Part shown: positions 1 through 12,100 of the stretch, one piece after another
Numbering within the stretch: position 1 is the first letter of the stretch
How the letters are laid out: each line of letters starts with the position of its first letter
From: Scalesia atractyloides
Taxonomy: Eukaryota > Streptophyta > Magnoliopsida > Asterales > Asteraceae
DNA length: 64,000 bases
NCBI GenBank assembly: GCA_947069175.1
Contig: CAMTDV010000003.1
Location: 29,972,853-30,036,852, forward strand
Direction of reading: 5' to 3'
Translations under genes and position numbers: made by a program
The notes under the pieces: generated by a model
Database searches by the model: none
The model's input: only the letters and a program-made list of their open reading frames with translations
Told to the model about the DNA's origin: nothing

Positions 1-3000
1 GGGCCGCTGAGAGGCCAGAAACGACTCGAACGTGGTCACCGGTAAGTTTCCCCTTAATGAACATTTTGCTACTGTGCTTTTTGATACGGGTGCGGATAGG
101 AGCTTTATATCTGAGACTTTTAGGAAGAACCTAAATCTCACGCCTAAACCCTTAGAGACCCCTTATGTTATAGAATTAGCCGATGGTAATTCTGTCGATG
201 TGACCCATATAGTATCTGGCTGTCAACTCAAACTCGCGGGTCACACCTTTACCATTGATCTGATGACAACTACCCTGGGTAGTTTTGACGTGGTAGTCGG
301 AATGGACTGGCTATCCGACGTTCGAGCTGAAGTTCTCTGTTTCGAAAAATCTATCCGTATTCCGCTCTCTAACGACGAAATCTTGACGGTGCAAGGCGAG
401 AAGGCAAGCGCCGTCACCAACATCATCTCTTACATGCAAGCGCAGAAGTATCTTTGGAGAAAGAACTCCTTCGCTTTACTCGCACTGGTTACCGAACAGC
501 CTAAGGACGAGAAACGTATAGAAGATATCCCTGTCGTCCGTGATTTTTCCGATGTATTCCCAGAGGAATTACCTGGTCTTCCACCCCATCGACAATTGGA
601 GTTTGAAATCGAATTGGCAAACCACGCAACTCCTATCTCCAAGGCTCCATAGCGCCTAGCTGCAGCCGAGCTGCAGGAGCTTTCTACCCAACTTCAGGAA
701 CTGTTAGAAAAGGGATTTATCCGACCAAGCGCTTCGCCATGGGGAGCCCCAGTCCTTTTTGTCAAGAAGAAGGACGGGACCTTCCGCATGTGCATCGAAT
801 ACAGGGAACTCAACAAGGTTACTGTCAAGAACCGATACCCGTTACCTCGCATCGACGATCTCTTCGACCAACTGCAAGGGTCAAGCTACTACTCCAAGAT
901 TGACCTACGGTCCGGTTACCACCAGCTACGCGTCAGGGAGGAGGATATCGCTAAGACGGCATTTCGTATTCGGTATGGCCATTATGAGTTCTTGGTCATG
1001 CCCTTCGGTCTCACCAACACACCCGCGGTGTTCATGGACCTCATGAACCGTGTGTGTAAACCATACCTCGACAAATTTGTCATTGTGTTCATCGATGACA
1101 TACTCATCTATTCTAAAAGTGAAGAAGAACATGCTGAACATCTACGATTACTGCTAGGATTACTTCAACAGGAGAAGCTATATGCCAAGCTTTCAAAGTG
1201 TGACTTCTGGATTCGGGAAGTTCAGTTTCTTGGGCATATCGTAAATGAAAAGGGTATCCACGTAGACCCTGCCAAGATTGAAGCCATCAAAAACTGGGAA
1301 GCACCCAGGACACCGATAGAGATCCGCCAATTTTTGGGTTTAGCTGGTTACTACAGACGTTTCATCGAGGGATTTTCAAAGATCGCACAACCGCTTACTA
1401 CCCTCACCCAGAAAGGCATCAAGTATGCTTGGGGTGACAAGCAGGAAGCAGCATTTCAATTGCTAAAGCAGAAACTTTGCAGTGCACCCATTCTGTCCTT
1501 GCCGGAAGGGACAGATGACTTTGTAGTATATTGTGATGCTTCCATTCAGGGGTTGGGATGCGTACTCATGCAACGCGATAAGGTCATCGCGTATGCGTCC
1601 CGACAGTTGAACGTTCACGAGAAAAACTACACGACGCATGACCTGGAATTGGGAGCAGTAGTGTTTGCACTTAAGATTTGGAGACACTACCTCTATGGAA
1701 CAAAGTGCACAATCTTTACAGACCACAAGAGCCTCCAACACATCTTTGATCAGAAGGAGTTGAACATGCGACAGCGTCGCTGGGTCGAACTCTTGAACGA
1801 TTATGAGTGTGCCATTCGGTATCACCCGGGTAAAGCTAACGTGGTAGCTGATGCCCTCAGTAGGAAGGAACACTTGAAACCTCGTCGTGTACGAGCATTA
1901 CAACTCACTATTCATTCGGGGCTACCCGAACAAATACGCGATGCCCAGTTAGAAGCAGTTAAGGAGGAAAACATCAAGGCCGAATCGGTGGGAAAAATGG
2001 AACGCGATTGGGAAGTAAAACCCAATGGAGCCCGGTATTTCATGAATCGCATATGGGTACCTCTCTACGGAAACCTCAGAGAGCTAGTCATGGACGAAGC
2101 TCACAAATCCCGATACTCTGTCCATCCTGGTTCGGACAAGATGTATCAAGACCTTAAAGCAGCGTATTGGTGGCCCAACATGAAAGCTGATATAGCCACC
2201 TATGTGAGTAAGTGTTTGACTTGTGCCAAAGTCAAGGTAGAGTATCAAAAGCCATCGGGGCTACTTCAACAACCTGAGATCCCAATGTGGAAATGGGATC
2301 AGATCTCGATGGATTTCATCACTAAACTCCCGCGAACTTTGGGTGGTTGCGATACCATCTGGGTGATTGTGGATCGTCTAACTAAGTCCGCACACTTCCT
2401 AGCTATTAAAGAAACAGATAAGATGGAGAAGTTGACTCGCATCTACATTAAGGAAGTAGTTTCTCGGCACGGAGTGCCAACGTCCATAATCTCAGACAGA
2501 GATGCTCGCTTCACGTCCAACTTTTGGCAGTCACTTCAGAAAGCGTTGGGAACACGCTTAGATATGAGCACTGCCTATCACCCTCAGACTGATGGTCAAA
2601 GTGAAAGGACCATACAGGCCTTGGAAGACATGCTTAGGGCATGCGTAGTAGACTTTGGAAATAGTTGAGAAATCCACCTGCCTTTAGTGGAATTCTCGTA
2701 TAACAACAGTTACCATACGAGTATTTCGGCAGCACCGTTTGAGGCATTATACGGTCGTAAATGTAGATCACCGGTCTGTTGGGCAGAAGTTGGTGACAGT
2801 CAACTCACAGGCCCTGAGTTAATACTTGAGGCTACTGAAAAGATTATACATATCAGAAACCGCATGGCGGCGGCACGAGATCGACAGAAAAGCTACGTTG
2901 ATCAACGACGCAAACCGCTCGAATTTCAAGTAGGCGACCGCGTCCTACTAAATGTGTCACCCTGGAAGGGTGTAATCCGCTTTGGAAAACGAGGCAAACT

Positions 3001-3379
3001 AAACCCAAGGTACGTAGGTCCGTTTGTGATCTTGAAACGTATCGGACCTGTAGCTTATCAATTAGACCTTCCTGCCGAACTCAGTGGAGTTCACAACGTA
3101 TTTCACGTGTCAAATCTGAAGAAGTGTCTATCAGATGAAACTCTAGTCATTCCATTGGATGAGATCCAAGTGGATGAACAACTACACTTTGTGGAACAGC
3201 CTATCGAGATCATGGATCGTGAGATCAAGACTCGAAGGCACAGCAAGATTCCGATCGTTAAGGTTCGTTGGGACTCTAAGCGTGGACCGGAGTTCACGTG
3301 GGAAAGAGAGGACCACATGAAAAGCAAATACCCACACCTCTTCGCAACTGAGCAGCAAACTAACAATACCAATAACTAA
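1..3379 (+). pseudogene. pol: Gypsy-1 pol: protease, RT, RNase H, integrase, chromodomain-like tail
   Basis: One reading frame (codons starting at position 2) runs through the whole segment and is broken by in-frame stops at 8-10 (TGA), 650-652 (TAG) and 2666-2668 (TGA). Visible motifs are protease DTGA (83-94), RT FIDD (1088-1099), the first RNase H aspartate in YCDAS (1535-1537), and the integrase D, D and E in MDF (2312), SDRD (2495) and SER (2603). The last 60 or so residues carry a chromodomain-like block, RVRWDSKRG followed by EFTWERED. Known role: proteolysis of the polyprotein, cDNA synthesis and integration by a chromovirus in the nucleus. All catalytic residues checked are present, so the copy is inactive through nonsense mutations rather than active-site loss. 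Start not assignable because the ORF enters from outside. Confidence 0.93.
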
Positions 3380-3640
3380 ATTGTATGGACGAAAATTCTT
3401 TCAACATGGGGATGATGTGACAACCTGGAAATTTCTCATACTTTCGCGTACCATTGTTAACTAAATCTTTGTGCATGGCACTTGGGAATCTTTGTGCATG
3501 GCACTTGGGAACTTCTTGTAACTTCGCATACCATGGTAAACGAACTAACTCTTTGTGCATGGCACTCTAAACATGTAGGCTACATTCTAAACCGCGTTTA
3601 CCCAATTTTCGGGACGAAAATTCTTTCAACATGGGGATAA
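3380..3640 (+). repeat. Gypsy-1 3' untranslated segment with duplicated PPT-LTR junction
   Basis: A block reading GACGAAAATTCTTTCAACAT plus GGGGAT(G/A)ATGTGACA occurs twice, at 3388-3421 and 3613-3646. The second copy is the functional-looking polypurine tract next to the LTR. Between them lie about 190 bases starting TGTGACAACCTGG, which look like the head of a different LTR, plus three copies of a motif CTTTGTGCATGGCACT. Confidence 0.7.
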
Positions 3641-3953
3641 TGTGACATCCCGATTTTTCGGATAACTTAAACGCAATACTTGTCGAATAAATTACGTGCT
3701 ACGTGATTATGTGATATCCGAGTTCGTGTTTTATGTTAGTTATAATGTATGGACGTAGTAAATAAACAATTGAATCAAGCCGAACCGCGACACGAGCCGG
3801 TCTCTTTTCTTGCGCCTCAAGGAACCAAGACTAGGAGTGAACCAAGTTTAAACCCAAACCATGTTGCGAGCAAACAATCCAAACCGACCCACCCAAGCCC
3901 TCGGCCGCGAAATCAAACCCAAACCGCAACCCATCCCTTTCACCTTGTTGCGC

Positions 3954-3963
3954 CTATATATAC
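3954..3963 (+). promoter_or_regulatory. TATA box of Gypsy-1 LTR
   Basis: CTATATATAC lies about 310 bases into the LTR. It is followed by a CT-rich stretch that fits an untranslated leader. Transcription would be expected to start about 30 bases downstream. Confidence 0.6.
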
Positions 3964-4873
3964 TAACACATACATGTTCCTTCACAACACAAGAAAACCC
4001 TAGTGAGAAAGAAGCCGACGGCAGCCAATCTTTCATCTCTCCGATCGCAAACAGTCCATCTCTTCCACTTGTTCATCTCTTCGATCGCAAACAACCTCGT
4101 CCTTCATCATCTTGATCTGATCAGCCCTACACCACCTTCTCGGTCGCGAGCAGCTTGTTCCTTTCATCCTCTCGGTCGCAACTATCCTTGATCATCTGTT
4201 CCTCATCTACTCACGGTTCATTAAGCTTGATTTAAAGGTTAGGATTTATAATCGTTTGCAAGATCATATTCGGATTATATGTGTTTGAATGTAATGATTA
4301 TGTTGTTAATCGGCTGATTGATCATTGTTTGTATGTATGATTGTTTTCGGAACTTATAGTTTGCAAGTATGTTTTGTTTATAAAAACTAGAGATGTTGAT
4401 TAGGGTTTGCATGGATGTAATATATGTATTGATCTATGATTAGAAAAATCGGTTCTTGATCGCCTAGGTTAATTATATTGACGGTTTATGCGAATTAATG
4501 GTAACAATATGCTGAAACAGGTTGCTGAGTGATAGTTACAGCCGACTTCAACTGGCTGTAACTCGGTCATTAGTTGTCGAAAAACGGATTTTCTGAAGTC
4601 TAAAACGTACAGATTTGAATAACGAATCTAATGGCGCTGGATTCATATTTTTCTGAAGTCGTTTGATATTTTTAAGTGGCCAAATAAGTTCAGTAACTAA
4701 AGCTGTGAAAATCCTGAAATTTTGTTAGTTGTCTATCGAGTTGGATTTTATAATCAGTACCGAGTCGAGTCATGAATTTTGTACAGAAACTAGGTATGGA
4801 AGTTTTCGGGCAACTCCCACTGGAATTTTGTTAATTGGACAATCAGTGATTTTTAAATAAATTCTTCCGTGGA

Positions 4874-4905
4874 CTGCAGTCAGAAAGCGACGAATCTGAC
4901 TGCAG
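4874..4905. other. CTGCAG inverted repeat (hairpin) in Gypsy-1 LTR
   Basis: CTGCAGTCAGA and TCTGACTGCAG form a perfect 11 bp inverted repeat around a 10-base loop. The same structure occurs in both Gypsy-2 LTRs at 25367-25398 and 29816-29847. Confidence 0.8.
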
Positions 4906-5799
4906 CCTAGTATATTAATATTTATGGATAATTGGTAAAGTATTAGGACTTGAAAAATTTATATAAATTTCTACAGGATAATTGTCACCTGCTGTAAAAT
5001 AATTGGAATTTTTGGAACGTTGAAACTATTTTATAAAAATCATAGAAAACAGCTGAATTATGAGTATGTAAGCTGAAATTTGATAACTTGCGATTGTGTG
5101 CACCAAATTTTTGCATGGATTGGATTATATTCATGATAAATTGTTTTGATTACTATGTTCACATGAGGATACTTGCATGCATGTTTGAGTGTTAGGTATT
5201 TTGTTGTGTGTATCACTTTGTGCGTAAATTACGTGTAGAATTTGTATTGGTGTGTTCACACACTGACTTGAAATCAATTGGTTTGTTAGGACGCAATTAG
5301 CGGTCCCATCCCTTACAACTTCTTTGCTACACTAACCGAGCAACTAAAGGTGAGTTCACGGCCCCTAATTTTATCTGGTTTTAAACAACAGGGGAGAGAA
5401 ACATGTATACACTCTTCAACTCAATCTCTTTACGTTATATGAAATTAACGTCACATAACTATTCGGTAACTAAGTTAATGTTAATGTAACGTTATGGTCA
5501 CTAAGCAGCTATATCACTTAAGTCCTCGTCAATCTCTCGGATCGTTAGTATTAGGTTTTAATAGCGGGGGAATTATAAGTAGTACTACTGGGCCCGACAA
5601 GCCCCATCCGAGCTAGTCGCGCTAGCCGACCGGGTATGGTCAACGGGTGAATAATTTGGCCTAACTTCGCCATGGTCAGTGATAGGCCTGGCAACACGGA
5701 GGCACAACAGTCAGCTTCGATTGCGAACACTTATGTGACATGACTTTAGGCTAGCTACCTATATATGTTAACATTGAACTTAATTACGAATCAACTATA

Positions 5800-5962
5800 T
5801 TATCCCGGGTTGAGGATAATGGAAACAACAACTATATTATTCCGGGTTTGGAATAATAGAACCAACATCATTATTATTCCGGTTGAGGAATAATGGAACT
5901 ATCGGTATTATTCCGGGTTGGGAATAATGGAACTAAATCGTTATCCCGGGTTAGGGATAACG
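5800..5962 (+). repeat. Five tandem hairpins with GGGTT loops
   Basis: Five units spaced about 35 bases apart each contain a stem of the type TTATTCC/GGAATAA (first and last units TTATCCC/GGGATAA-like) closing a loop GGGTT(G/T/A) or GGTTGA. Approximate stem-loop positions are 5800-5820, 5836-5858, 5870-5894, 5905-5928 and 5941-5962. The Gypsy-2 LTR has two equivalents with different stems but the same loop. Confidence 0.75.
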
Positions 5963-6403
5963 GGCGAAACAAACTCATAACCGAATAAACGAATTTATGA
6001 AAACCTGTGAACTCACTCATCTTTAATGTTGACACTTGTTTCTTTACATGTTTCTCAGGACGCTAGGAGCTCTAGGTGCACTCACACGCATTGAACAAGA
6101 CATCTTTTATCGAGTCTCATTTACAAACATTGTTTTGGGTTTTTCATTTGTTTTGGGGTTTGTGTTGGCGCCCGTTTCTCTACTTATTTTATGCTTCCGC
6201 TCAACCATAAAAACTAATGCTTCCGCTAAACATTGGTAACTAACTAAAACAATATAAAATCTACGATGAATGGTTAAACAAATGATTTTTGGAAAACGTA
6301 TTATCAAATCATATAGAGTCGTTCGACGTACTAGTGTTTCAGATTCTGGTTTGTTTACACGCCTCGCGGTAAAACTCCCCAAGTGAAAATTGAGGGTGTG
6401 ACA

Positions 6404-6934
6404 TCTTGACTTTAGGGAGGTTGATTTACACACCTCTTTGGATGGGAAAGGTACTAATGCTCATTTTAAGTCGTTATAATGCCAAAATTGGACTAAATGA
6501 ACATAAAACGTAGATTTAGGATAATCGGACCGGTAAAATATAAAATTGGACTAAAAAATGTTAAAATCGGCCCTGTTAACCTATTAATCAACCTTCAATT
6601 TTTTAAAATCTACACGTTTTAAGTTCGGTTTAACTAGGTGTTACTTGGTACGGTTTGCAATTCATTCAAATATTCACTCGTACGAGCAAGGTTTTTCAAA
6701 ATGTATAATTATCAATTTCACTCGTACGAGTAGAACCTTCAATGTTTAAATCTTGATGACTCATACGAAGCATCACTCGCACAAACAAGTTCTGGTCAAA
6801 AATCTTAAAAATTTGTTAAGTATATTTTCATTCGGACGAAGTAGTGGCTGGTACAAGTAGAGTTTTTGACTCAGACTTGTTTCATGGATTAAGTTTGTGA
6901 CTCGTACGACTAATAACTCGTATGAGTGATTTAA
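6404..6934 (+). promoter_or_regulatory. Leader of the Copia-1 extra ORF with CGTACG palindromes
   Basis: Noncoding sequence homologous, in inverted orientation, to 13034-13450 of Copia-2, including the block GGGAAAGGTACTA. It holds several copies or variants of ACTCGTACGAG near 6678, 6720, 6900 and 6915. The TATA box expected upstream would lie beyond the Gypsy-1 insertion, outside the window. Confidence 0.55.
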
Positions 6935-8634
6935 ATGTCGGAAAATTTTGAAAAGTTTCTAAGTCTTTGAAATGTCAATGCTTGCAGATCAAGAAGTCTT
7001 CGTTTTGCGCCGTTCCGTAACATTTGTTGTCTTCTGGACGAGAATATTCCAGAAACTACTGCATATAGAGATGTCCTAGATTTTTTTAGCCGACTTCCTA
7101 TCATTAAAGGTCTCATATATCGACACACAGCATATTGTACTCACATTGAATATTTCTAGAATGCTGTTGAGTTTGATGAAGATGAGAATGCGATTTTGTC
7201 AGCAGTACGAATAAATGATGAAGACATTCAAGTTAAGATTACCGAAGAGTTGATCAGAACTGTGCTAGAATTCAATGATCATGAAGACGACGCTACTGGT
7301 TCTCCGTTCAAAAGGCTAACCTCAGTGCTCCATTCTGATACATAGCACACTGCCTTCTTCACCTCTTAGCCACCGAAAGGGTGGATTTGATGATTTAGTT
7401 GATTATCATATGTGCATGATCACTACACTTGTTCTAAACTTGCCTTACAATTTCTCAAGAGTGATCTTTTCCCAAATGGTCCAAAATATCCAACAAGAGA
7501 AGTTCTTGCAGTACCCACATTTTATTAAGATGTTGCTCGACCATTTGCATCCCAATTTGAAGAAGAAAAAAGGTGATGTGTTAAAGCTGGAGCTTATGGA
7601 TGTATCAACGTTGAAAAAGATGAATTTGCATCTTAAAGTCTTCCCAAATGCGAAGCCAGTTTTCAGAGCTATCATTGATAAATATTATGTGGCACCATCA
7701 TAAGGGAAGTGGAGGAAAGAAGACAGTGGTGATGAAGATGGAGAGCTTGAAGCATTAGACGGTTTCATTGATAAGATAAGCGTATGGTTTTCGAAAGAAG
7801 AGAAAAAAGGGGGTAAGGGGACGAAAAGAAAACAAACGTCCACATCTTCCTCCAATGCCCCTTAGAAGAAATAGCGAGCGTGTGAAAGCTCAAGATTAGT
7901 TGATGAATCAGAGCCAGAAGAGAATGTTGAAACAATGGCTGCTGAAATCGAAAGAGAAGCATTTGGTGTTTGGGAAGGAGAGGTTGAAGAAGCATCATCT
8001 TCGAGTACTGATACTGAAGATAGGATTGCTGGTGAGAAAGAAAGAGCTAAGGAAAAAGAGGTTGAACGTTAGACTGAGCATAAACGTAAAGCCGAAGAGA
8101 AGAAACGTAAAGCACAGGAGAGGATGATACAACTTATATGCCTTCAGGGTCCGTGATAGCGATACTCATGTTAGCAAAACTCCTAAGAAATCTTCTAGAC
8201 GTCTTAAAAGGCCAGCAATTAGAAGCAATGATTCACCAAAAGACAAATCCAAAAGAAAAGTGAAGAAAAAAAATGTTGAAGAAGAGAATGTTGAGCTGTC
8301 TCCACAACCACCACCGTCACCAGCTCCTCAGCCAACTCCACAGCCTCCACCATTATCCACCAAAACCAACACCGTAGCCTGCACCACAACCGTCTCATTC
8401 TCAACCCCAGTTTGATTTTGACTTTGATTTCGGTGATATACAAGAGGGGAGGATTTCTCTGCAGACATGTTCAATGATGCACGTATTGAAGAATTAGAAA
8501 AAAATGTAATGTTGAACAATGTCAGAATTGCTGAGCTGCAAGAGTAACTCAATGTGATGAATGCAGAAAAACAACAGCTAGAAGCTATTATGGCGAGTAT
8601 AGTACTGAAAATGAGCCGTTTGAGAAATAGAATG
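6935..8634 (+). pseudogene. Extra (envelope-position) ORF of Copia-1, N-terminal and middle part
   Basis: Homologous over its length to the minus-strand ORF of Copia-2 (9123-13033). The first ATG at 6935 opens a short frame that matches the Copia-2 N-terminus but stops almost at once, and the rest is read in shifting frames. Recognisable blocks are the segment with LSHHKGGFDD-like residues near 7365, FLQYP near 7510, a DVLKLE-MDVSTLKKMNLHLK-like segment (7575-7640), a Lys/Glu-rich middle and a Pro/Gln-rich stretch near 8300-8410. No signal peptide or membrane helix is seen. In known SIRE elements this position holds an envelope-like gene; function here is unknown. It is cut at 8634 by Copia-2 and resumes at 22033. 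From memory, similar proteins are annotated as hypothetical next to Copia polyproteins in Asteraceae; I could not check this. Confidence 0.7.
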
Positions 8635-9058
8635 TGTGAACAGGGGATCGGCTCCTCCGATGGGCATCATTTCTAGAGAGGATGACAAATGAACAAGAGA
8701 TATATACTGTTTAACTGCTCTGAATTGTATTGAATGACGTGCAAAGTACAGACGCGAGTAAACATATCAGCAGGGCTTCACCGTACCAACTGAACTAACA
8801 CTAACTAGCTCTGTCACAACACTCCTCTATTAGGTCGACATGACTCGCACTGGAGTGTGTGAAACAGAGACTGTGACTCGTGCGAGTGGTTGCTTCGTAC
8901 GAGTGAAAGAGTGTCACTCGTATGAGCCATCTGACTCACTCGTACGAGTCATCTACAAAAATATAAAACAACCAATAATATTTATACAAATGCTGTTTAA
9001 GCCCTATATACAGTATCGACATATCCTAGACGTAGGCAATAGACATAATGCACCAACG
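8635..9058 (-). repeat. Copia-2 3' LTR
   Basis: On the minus strand it runs from CGTTGGTGCATTATG (first base mutated from the expected T) to GATCCCCTGTTCACA. It contains several ACTCGTACGAGT-type palindromes between about 8868 and 8955. The TATA region, CCTAATAGAGG near 8833, is degenerate compared with CCTATAAATAGAGG in the Copia-1 LTR. Confidence 0.88.
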
Positions 9059-9060
9059 AA

Positions 9061-9069
9061 CTCCCCCTT
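9061..9069 (-). other. Polypurine tract of Copia-2
   Basis: Minus-strand AAGGGGGAG immediately precedes the 3' LTR. This is the usual primer site for plus-strand synthesis. Copia-3 has the matching AAAGGGGAG at the same place. Confidence 0.75.
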
Positions 9070-9122
9070 GGATGTTGCCGCAGTCTAGATAGTCCTCAAA
9101 AAATCTTCATATGATTTGACGA

Positions 9123-12100
9123 TTAACGACCAAAAAATCTCTTCGGTGGCCTGCGATGCTCCTCAAAATTAATTGGCGTTTGATCTGTTGGAGGAGGTCG
9201 GTTCACTGTATTGCCAAACTGAAAACTTCATAGCGATGCTATGCGAGTTCGCTCCGCTATTCTAGCTTCTTTCTTTTCCTTCTTCTTTTGCTTGGTTTCC
9301 TCTAGCTTCCTCTAAGATGTGTTCCATGCCGATCCAGAATGTATGTCATTGGCGAAACAGACATTAAAAATCTTTTGAAACTGGAGTGCTTGCTCTTTAT
9401 CTTTCTCTTCGTAACTAGTCTTGAAGTAGAACAAGCATTCTATATCTTTCTTTGTACAATTGACTAGCCACGTCGGGTCTAGTACTTGTATGCCACTCCA
9501 CATCCCATATATGCATTTTTGAGCTATGACGGCTTTGGATAGCTCCTCTGTAATATTTCACGAGTCATCATCACAGTGCATGCAAATTACAGCCTCTCCT
9601 GTATTACAATCATAGTGCCACCACTTGAAAACTTTGTGGAAATCCTGCTCCATTTGTATCATAGGCATGTTCTTCATTACTTTAGCCTCTTTACAATGAG
9701 TGTAACATCCTTCTCCTTAGTCACCGGATCTATCTTCGTAATGCGTCTCGGAAAGTGAGGTTTCAAGTGTCTAAATCCATGTGCAGCTTCAAGCTTAATC
9801 AACTTCCAAAGACTCTTGTCGTGAAAATTCATGTTGAGATTGATCGTCTTTGTTTGCACCAACTCTTTAATATCCCAGTAAGGCAATGACTTGATGTCGC
9901 TCAAATATCAGAAGTACTGAATACCAAACTCTCTTATGTTCGCATAAACGTTAAGCTCTTCAATCCAACCCCAACTTATAATGTCCCCTAGAGAAATTTA
10001 AGAGTCACGTGTAAAGAACGCTAGAGGACGTTTGAAATTCCGCTTGGTTGGTGAACTCATAAACCACTTCTTCCTCGTCTCAGCAATTTCAGCTCTGTTT
10101 AACAGTTGAGGAATAGTTCCTTGCTTAGCAGCTTTGGCAACTTTACATTTCAGCACATCTGCATTCTCTGCTGTAAACAGTTCAACAAAAGTTGGGAAGT
10201 CCTCTGTACCCTGATTGGCAATATTATTAGCATGGTTATCAGAATCATGCTCCACAACAACTCGATCATAATCATTAGCCTTTTCAACATGTTCAAATAC
10301 ATAATCATTTGGCTCGAGAGAGCTAATCTCGTTCAATTCATCTTCGAAATCAAATTCAAACTTTTCTTCATCCACGCCTAACATTTCGGCAATCTCTTCC
10401 TTAGAATAGCTATGGATGATTTCTCCCTCCTCAACATCATGCTCAAGATAAAAGATCTTTGGTTTCAGCACAACAAGAATGGTAGATGTATCAATTACCA
10501 AGAAGATTCCTGCTTACTGAGCATCAGAAGGACCATCAGTTATGTCCTTATTACCTTCCTCAGACGTTTGGTTCGCGGAGTCGTCAAGATACACAGAATA
10601 ATCAATCTCTTCATTTGGACCAGACTCTGTTACACGAATACCAGCACCTCCTACATTATCAGCATCATCACCATTGAATCGGAATCACCAACATCATCTA
10701 AAACTTCATCTTCTTTCTCAGCATCTTCCTCAAATTCTTCAGCCGATTTCTCAATCTCCTTTTCTAACATTTTCTTCAGAAGCCATTCGCGGTGTCTCAT
10801 AGAAAGATTTGACATATCAATCTCCCCATCTTTAGGCTTCCCGATAAGCACAAACTTATTCGACACTTGATACAACACGAAATCTGTGATAACTGGCGGA
10901 GATTCAGCTTCTTGCGTAGTTTCAACATTCACGTGATCCTATACCACTTTCTCTTTTCCTTTGCCTTACGCGTCTGATAGTTCTTTAGCAAGTCGTTCTC
11001 TTTCAACAACAGATTCTCTAGCATCTGCACGTTCAATCTCTCAATCTCCGCAGCTATAGTTCTTTAGCAAGTCGTTCTCTTACAACAACAGATTCTCTAG
11101 CCTCTGCACGTTCAATCTCTCAATCTCCGCAGCTATGTTCATTCCCAGCTTTTTCGTTAAAATTTTCTCAAACATATTCATTCTTCTCTCACTTTGGAGC
11201 CTTTCCTCTTAGTATTCAGCCATACGGAGTCGCAATAGTTCATTCTCTGACACTATACTTGCAAGCATGGCTTCTAACTGCTGTTTATCTTCATTCAACA
11301 CATTAATTTACTCCTGTAACTCCGTAATTTGACTTTGTTCAAGAAGACTTGTTTCTGTAGTTCGTCAACACGCGGGTCGTTGAACAGGTCTGTGGTAAAT
11401 TGTTCACCCCCTGGAATGTCTCCAAAATAAAAGTTGAAATTAAAATGAGACTGGGGTTGCGAAGTATGCGGTGGCGGCTGCGGTGTAGCCTGTCGTGGTG
11501 TTGGTTGTGGTGGTGGCTGAGGTGCTTGCTATTGTGGCGGAGTAGATTGACGTGGTGGCGATTGTGGTATCTGAGAAGTAGTCTTATGAACTGGTGATGA
11601 CGGAGTCGGTTCAACAACAATCTCTTCTTCGACCGTCAGCACTTGTACTGTCTCTTTAGATTTCACAGTAGGAGACTCAGAGCTTCTAGCTGCTTGGAGC
11701 TTAAACCGTCGTGTCTTTTTCTTCGCTGGTGTGCGTACAGGAGTATCTATATCTGAATCGAAGGTACATACGTTGTATCATCTTCACCTGCCGTTTTGCG
11801 CTTTCGCTCTTCAGCTTTTCTCTTTTTTTGGCCAGACGCTTTGCCTCTATCCCTTTTTGGCCCTTTTCTTTCACCAGCGCGTCTCTCATCAGAATTAGTG
11901 CTCGAATTCAACTACTTTCTTTCCACCAAACGCTTGTCTCTCGATGTGTGCAGCAATATCTTCAATATTTTCTTCAACATCTAGAACTTTTAGCTGCTGG
12001 CTTTTTCTTTTGTGGTGCAAAAGTAGAAGATGTAGTAGTCACTTTTCTCTTTGAACCCTTGTCTCCGTCTTTCACAAACCACGAACTATGCTTAGCAACA

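Larger units (their letters stand above)
1..6403 (+). mobile_element. Gypsy-1: 3' part of a Ty3/Gypsy chromovirus
   Basis: The window opens just upstream of the protease of a plus-strand Ty3/Gypsy element. The order protease, RT, RNase H, integrase, chromodomain-like tail, PPT, LTR is visible; the 5' LTR and gag lie outside the window. The LTR begins TGTGACATCC at 3641 and ends GGGTGTGACA at 6403. Sequence after 6403 is leader of the extra ORF of Copia-1, so Gypsy-1 probably inserted into Copia-1; the upstream target duplication cannot be checked because it is out of view. Confidence 0.9.
3641..6403 (+). repeat. Gypsy-1 3' LTR (2.76 kb)
   Basis: Starts TGTGACATCC directly after the PPT and ends GAGGGTGTGACA. 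It shares its terminal sequence, an internal CTGCAG hairpin, an AGTAGTACTACTGGGCCCGA block and a hairpin array with the two LTRs of Gypsy-2, so both elements belong to one LTR family. No coding capacity is seen; ORFs inside it are chance. Confidence 0.88.

Noticed and set aside
5800..5962. CRISPR-like array
   Set aside because: Regular spacing of palindromic units, but the sequence is within a plant LTR and units are imperfect hairpins without unique spacers.
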